Source: Acidimicrobiia bacterium (GTDB lineage: Bacteria; Actinomycetota; Acidimicrobiia; IMCC26256; JAENVU01). From it: a stretch of DNA of 17,730 nt. This document shows, piece by piece, positions 15,179 to 17,730 of the stretch. The notes below the pieces were generated by a model. The model did no database searches. It was given only the letters and a program-made list of their open reading frames with translations, and was not told the origin of the DNA. The translations under genes were made by a program, and so were the position numbers. The stretch lies in NCBI GenBank assembly GCA_017882945.1, contig JADGON010000130.1:1-17730 (forward strand), written 5' to 3'. The stretch's first letter is position 1, and the number at the start of each line of letters is the position of its first letter.

Positions 15179-15267
15179 GACGCAACCCTGTGGGTGCCGT
15201 TTGTTCGGCCGTGCGCGTTGACTTGGTGTTCGCGCTGCCGCGATCCGGATGATACGAGGGTTGCGTC
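15179..15267. promoter_or_regulatory. 11-base inverted repeat in a divergent promoter region
   Basis: GACGCAACCCT at 15179-15189 and its exact inverse AGGGTTGCGTC at 15257-15267 are separated by 67 bases. Each copy reads AGGGTTGCGTC in the direction of the gene it faces: the first is 16-26 bases before the CruF-like ATG, the second about 190 bases before the lipoprotein ATG. This fits a shared operator for two divergent genes. It could instead be the arms of a small decayed element. Confidence 0.45.
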
Positions 15268-15323
15268 CAGCGCCCCGTTGGCTTCGAAGAGGGCTGCGGC
15301 GACGACCTTCCCGGGTACTGGGC

Positions 15324-15375
15324 GGCGCGACGATCGCGCCAACACCTTGACACCGCCGGCCGCCGGAGACAGAGT
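15324..15375 (+). promoter_or_regulatory. Possible promoter of the lipase-like lipoprotein gene
   Basis: A perfect -35 consensus TTGACA lies at 15347-15352, but the hexamer 17 bases later (CAGAGT at 15370) is a poor -10. A perfect inverted repeat, GGCGCGA at 15324-15330 and TCGCGCC at 15334-15340, sits just upstream and could be an operator. The position, about 80 bases before the ATG, is reasonable. Confidence 0.25.
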
Positions 15376-15457
15376 CGTCCAGGTACGTGCTGGTCGAGCA
15401 TTCGACCCGTGTCACTTTGCGGGAGGTGCTTGCGTTGCGCGACGGGGGGTCTGCAGG

Positions 15458-16912
15458 ATGCAGCGCGTGGGGCGGTGTGGGTGGCGAGGTGCGGTGGCGT
15501 TGCTGGTGGTCGCGGTCGCGGCTGCGTGCACGGGGCCGTTCGGGAAGGTGTTCCCGCCCACGGATGCGTGCCGGGGATTTGACCGGCTCACTGCGTGCGG
15601 CCAGGTGCGGTTCACATGGATGCAGGGCTTCGATGATCCCGCGACACCTGACAACCTCGATCGAGTCGGCGTCCTGAAGGTCGGTTCGGGGCTTGCGCCG
15701 AACGTGCTCGTGCTGAACCCGGGTACTTCGGCGGGCTCGGCCTATTTCCTCCCCTTGGCGCAGGACATCGTCCGCGAGACGCGCGGCCGCTGGCAGGTGT
15801 GGTCGGTGGAGCGTCGGGAGAATCAACTCGAGGACCAGTCGGTGCTGGACCTGGCCAAGCAGGGCAAGGTGACGAATCAACAGCTGTTCGACTACTACCT
15901 CGGCTGGCTCTCCGATCCCACCGTCACGAACCACTTCCAGCTGATTCCGGACGCTGACGTGTCCTTCGCTCGCGGGTGGGGCATGAACGTCGAGATCGAG
16001 GACCTCCACCGCGTCGTCGAGGCTGCCCATGAGCATGGACGGAAGGTGGTGCTCGGGGGCCACTCGCTCGGTGGATCGATCACGACCGCGTACGCGACCT
16101 GGGACTTCGACGGGACGCCCGGCGCCAGGGACCTCTCGGGTCTCGTGTACATCGACGGCGGCAGCAACCCGAACCCGGTGACGCCCGAGCAGGCGAACCA
16201 GTCGTTGCAGAATCTGCAGAATGGCTCACCGTGGCTCGCGTTCGGTGGGATCGGGGCGCCGTTCCTCGGCCTGTACTCGGCGACGGGTGCGACCGCGACG
16301 AAGATCGATCCCAATGGTGCATCGCTCGGCCAGGCGTTCGCGTTTCTACCCGCGAACCTCAAGGCGCCGGTCCCGGCGACGAACGAGGCGGAGTTCGGTT
16401 ATGCGATCGATACCAAGACCTCCCCGCCGAACCTCGTCGCGGCGCAGGTGCACGTCGGCCAGCTCGCCGCGACGGGCGACCCGCGTGGTTGGGACCGGGC
16501 CGGGGCGATCTCGTCGATCCAGCGGTACGCGAGCATGCTCTCCGGCACCGGCCTCAGGAACATCGACGGGAACGCCTGGTACCACCCGATGCGGCTGACG
16601 ATCGATGCCGGAGCCGTTGCCGACGGCAACGCCAACCCGGCCCAAAGCATCCTCGACGTCAAGGCGACTCACGGGCACGATCTCAACCCGAACACGCTCA
16701 TCTACGCGTTCGGTGCAGCGCTCGGCGGTCAGGGTGTGCTCGACACCGCCCAAGTTCTGGCGACCCAGTCAGGCATTCCCAACCAGAACCTGACTCTCGT
16801 GAACCGGCAGGCCACGTACGCGCACAACGACCCGAGCGCGGCGAGCCCGCAAAACGACTTCGTCGCCAACCTGATTCCGTTTCTCGAGAAGGCGGCGCGC
16901 AACCCTCATTGA
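15458..16912 (+). CDS. Secreted lipase/esterase-like lipoprotein (alpha/beta hydrolase)
   Basis: A 484-residue extracytoplasmic serine hydrolase. The first 24 residues are a lipoprotein signal: basic N-terminus, hydrophobic core GAVALLVVAVAAAC and lipidated Cys24. The mature part has VLVLNPGTSAGSAYF near 83-97 (oxyanion-loop region), the nucleophile elbow GGHSLGGS with Ser203, and YAHNDP near the C-terminus with His456 as the likely triad base; the acid is probably Asp233 or one in the 400-430 region. The long middle section (240-400) is a substrate-binding insert rich in Asn and Gly. The substrate is probably a lipid or other ester, but the sequence does not settle this. The ATG at 15458 is used because the signal peptide begins there; the ribosome site (GGGGGG about ten bases upstream) is weak. 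The stop is eight bases before an IS6-type end, so the gene appears to have escaped truncation. Confidence 0.82.
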   Translation: MQRVGRCGWRGAVALLVVAVAAACTGPFGKVFPPTDACRGFDRLTACGQVRFTWMQGFDDPATPDNLDRVGVLKVGSGLAPNVLVLNPGTSAGSAYFLPLAQDIVRETRGRWQVWSVERRENQLEDQSVLDLAKQGKVTNQQLFDYYLGWLSDPTVTNHFQLIPDADVSFARGWGMNVEIEDLHRVVEAAHEHGRKVVLGGHSLGGSITTAYATWDFDGTPGARDLSGLVYIDGGSNPNPVTPEQANQSLQNLQNGSPWLAFGGIGAPFLGLYSATGATATKIDPNGASLGQAFAFLPANLKAPVPATNEAEFGYAIDTKTSPPNLVAAQVHVGQLAATGDPRGWDRAGAISSIQRYASMLSGTGLRNIDGNAWYHPMRLTIDAGAVADGNANPAQSILDVKATHGHDLNPNTLIYAFGAALGGQGVLDTAQVLATQSGIPNQNLTLVNRQATYAHNDPSAASPQNDFVANLIPFLEKAARNPH

Positions 16913-16920
16913 GGCAGCAC

Positions 16921-17309
16921 GGCGCTGTTGCGTTGATGTGGATCGGACCCCGCGGGACCTCAATCTGTCGACGTCTGTCTGGATCGTCCGGGCGAGCTCG
17001 GTGAACGCGTAGTCCACATGCCGACGAGTACGCGCATCAACCCCGAGCTCATAGTGGCCGCGCCGGATGTTCTGCATCAGCGCGTGACCACGCATGATCG
17101 CTCGTGCCGAGTGGTCGCCTTTGAGTCCCCGCATCGGTCGGAGCCGGGCTTTGAGCCGCCCGTGATCGCACTCGACGCGCATATTCGCGTACTGCTACCG
17201 GAATCCCTTGAACGCCGAGCTCGGGACTGCAGGAACCGGACGGGAGCGGCAAAAGCTCATCTCGCGACGTTCACCGCGGACCCATGCCCTACGCCAATGC
17301 AACAGAGCC
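16921..17309 (-). mobile_element. Internally deleted IS6-family element, 389 bases
   Basis: Both terminal inverted repeats remain: GGCGCTGTTGCGTTG at 16921-16935 and, inverted, GGCTCTGTTGCATTG at 17309-17295. Between them on the minus strand are the first 21 codons of a transposase joined to its last third, so an internal segment of several hundred bases has been lost. The 8 bases outside each end (GGCAGCAC and CTCAAACG) differ, so no target duplication remains; IS6 elements normally make 8-base duplications. Its left end abuts the interior of a second transposase remnant, so this copy probably inserted into that one and later lost adjacent DNA. It cannot move by itself. Confidence 0.8.
16982..17260 (-). 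pseudogene. IS6-family transposase remnant, internal deletion
   Basis: The minus-strand frame from ATG 17260 reads the IS6 N-terminal motif (PSSAFKGFR, usually followed by FPPEVI), hits a TAG at 17197-17195, and continues in the same frame with QYANMRVECDHGRLKARL and the conserved C-terminus RRGHYELGVDAR, ending FTELARTI at 16982. The final catalytic Glu (VECDHG) and the following basic residues are kept; the two catalytic Asp residues and the DNA-binding region are deleted. The normal stop after ELARTI is also lost (CAG), so the frame would run into the lipase gene on the opposite strand. It is not functional. Confidence 0.85.
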
Positions 17310-17456
17310 CTCAAACGCGACCATTCGGCGGGAGTGGTCATGGGCGGTCCTGCGTTCATGGAGAACATCCGCCGAGGCCACCACGAACTCGGTATCGACG
17401 CGCGCGCTCATCGGCACGTCGCCCACGCGTTCACCGAACTCGCCCGAACGATCTGA
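17310..17456 (+). pseudogene. IS6-family transposase C-terminal fragment
   Basis: The frame reads LKRDHSAGVVMGGPAFMENI, then RRGHHELGIDARAHRHV and ends FTELARTI with a normal TGA at 17456. These are the conserved last residues of actinobacterial IS6 transposases. All catalytic residues lie in the missing upstream part. An in-frame ATG at 17208 gives an 82-residue ORF, but its first 34 codons come from the neighbouring element read backwards and have no meaning. Confidence 0.82.
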
Positions 17457-17466
17457 CGGCGAAACG

Positions 17467-17485
17467 GGGACCGCAGCTCGGTCCC
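17467..17485 (+). terminator. Hairpin after the transposase fragment
   Basis: GGGACCG (17467-17473) and CGGTCCC (17479-17485) form a perfect 7-base stem with loop CAGCT, eleven bases after the transposase stop and inside the IS end. It is probably the element's own terminator. Confidence 0.5.
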
Positions 17486-17509
17486 GCGCGTCACGGTTCG
17501 GTCAATGCA

Positions 17510-17530
17510 ACAGTGCCGACAAACAGTGCC
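17510..17530. repeat. Tandem copy of an IS6 tip
   Basis: ACAGTGCC occurs at 17510-17517, as the outer tip of the IS right end, and again at 17523-17530, 13 bases on, two bases short of the stop of the neighbouring small gene. It may be a leftover tip of another insertion, or a short natural extension of this element's end. Confidence 0.45.
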
Positions 17531-17532
17531 CT

Positions 17533-17721
17533 TCAGCTCGCGCGACGGACTTCGCGAGCGACGAACTCCGCCGGCAGCACGTAGCAGTCCGCGACCCGGC
17601 GCAACCGATAGCCAACGCGCGTCGCCTCGACAACCTCGAAGCCGCGGCTCCACGACTCGCTAAACGAGTTCTGCACTTCGACGCGCGTGCCTACGGACAG
17701 GTTCGCAGTGATCGTGTCCAT
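17533..17721 (-). CDS. Small SH3-like domain protein, copy 2
   Basis: A 62-residue protein paralogous to the one at 9503-9706: 27 of 52 aligned residues are identical, including GTxVEVxN, SWxxGF, GYRxRR, the YxLPxEF block and EVR. The conserved pattern of Gly, Trp, Tyr and Pro suggests a compact beta barrel of SH3 or Tudor type; function is unknown. The SDG turn of copy 1 is ADC here, placing a single Cys in that loop. The ATG at 17721 has GGAG directly in front of it, an unusually short spacing, and the window ends nine bases further on, so an upstream start cannot be excluded. Its stop lies just beside IS6-end sequence, but the C-terminus aligns fully with copy 1, so the gene looks intact. 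Confidence 0.72.
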   Translation of the reverse strand: MDTITANLSVGTRVEVQNSFSESWSRGFEVVEATRVGYRLRRVADCYVLPAEFVAREVRRAS

Positions 17722-17730
17722 CTCCGCTTC

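Larger units (their letters stand above)
17310..17517 (+). mobile_element. 3' end of a second IS6-family element
   Basis: This fragment holds the last 48 codons of a transposase on the plus strand, a hairpin, and the right terminal repeat, read inward as GGCACTGTTGCATTGACC from 17517 to 17500. The left part is missing; the sequence starts exactly where the 389-base element ends. The transposase segment is 34 of 48 residues identical to that in the neighbouring element, so the two came from related but distinct IS6 members. Confidence 0.78.

Noticed and set aside
17208..17309. The first 34 codons of an 82-residue plus-strand ORF
   Set aside because: They are the 389-base element read backwards; only the part from 17310 is transposase.
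14209..17517. A possible composite transposon bounded by IS6 ends around the CruF-like and lipase-like genes
   Set aside because: All flanking copies are deleted or fragmentary, differ from each other and lack matching target duplications, so a functional transposon is not supported.
1..17730. CRISPR arrays, tRNA, rRNA and riboswitches
   Set aside because: I saw no regularly spaced repeats of CRISPR size, no tRNA-like cloverleaf and no rRNA segment. Visual reading could miss a structured RNA.

Overview
The window is very GC-rich, with strong G/C preference at third codon positions and many start codons that overlap the previous stop (ATGA, GTGA). It carries two wax ester synthase/diacylglycerol acyltransferase (WS/DGAT) genes, a FadD19-like acyl-CoA ligase and actinobacterial-type IS6 transposase remnants. 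Together these suggest an actinobacterium, perhaps an acidimicrobial or mycobacterial relative. That placement is inference; there is no rRNA or other marker here.

Layout. (1) 1-1027: the N-terminal two thirds or so of an MFS drug:H+ antiporter on the minus strand, cut by the window edge. (2) 1282-7988: a divergent neutral-lipid locus. Leftwards runs an alpha/beta hydrolase followed by WS/DGAT 1, coupled by a 4-base overlap. Rightwards runs WS/DGAT 2, a FadD19-like acyl-CoA synthetase and a PlsC/DGAT-like acyltransferase, again joined by 4-base overlaps and closed by a hairpin. Together they could activate fatty or steroid side-chain acids, acylate glycerol backbones and make triacylglycerol or wax esters; the hydrolase may remodel or mobilise them. 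(3) 8047-9218: a small fatty acid hydroxylase/sterol desaturase-like membrane protein, convergent with a hemerythrin-like protein that has an unusual upstream 12-base repeat. (4) 9474-11587: a 67-residue SH3-like protein, weaker small-ORF candidates, and an orphan UgpB-like sugar/glycerophosphodiester-binding lipoprotein. (5) 11619-14130: a minus-strand operon of a 5'-truncated alpha/beta hydrolase, a class III aminotransferase and a kinase-like protein resembling the DUF6206 family. (6) 14209-14313: a 105-base miniature element with IS6-type inverted ends. (7) 14339-16912: a CruF-like carotenoid membrane protein diverging from a secreted lipase-like lipoprotein, with an 11-base inverted repeat between them. 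(8) 16921-17517: two nested IS6-family remnants, one a 389-base internally deleted element with both ends. (9) 17533-17721: a second SH3-like small protein, paralogous to the one at 9503-9706.

The most interesting points are the truncated-hydrolase/aminotransferase/kinase-like operon of unknown pathway, the paired small SH3-like proteins, and the IS6 debris that seems to have reshaped both flanks of the 14-17 kb region. I found no CRISPR array, tRNA, rRNA or phage gene.
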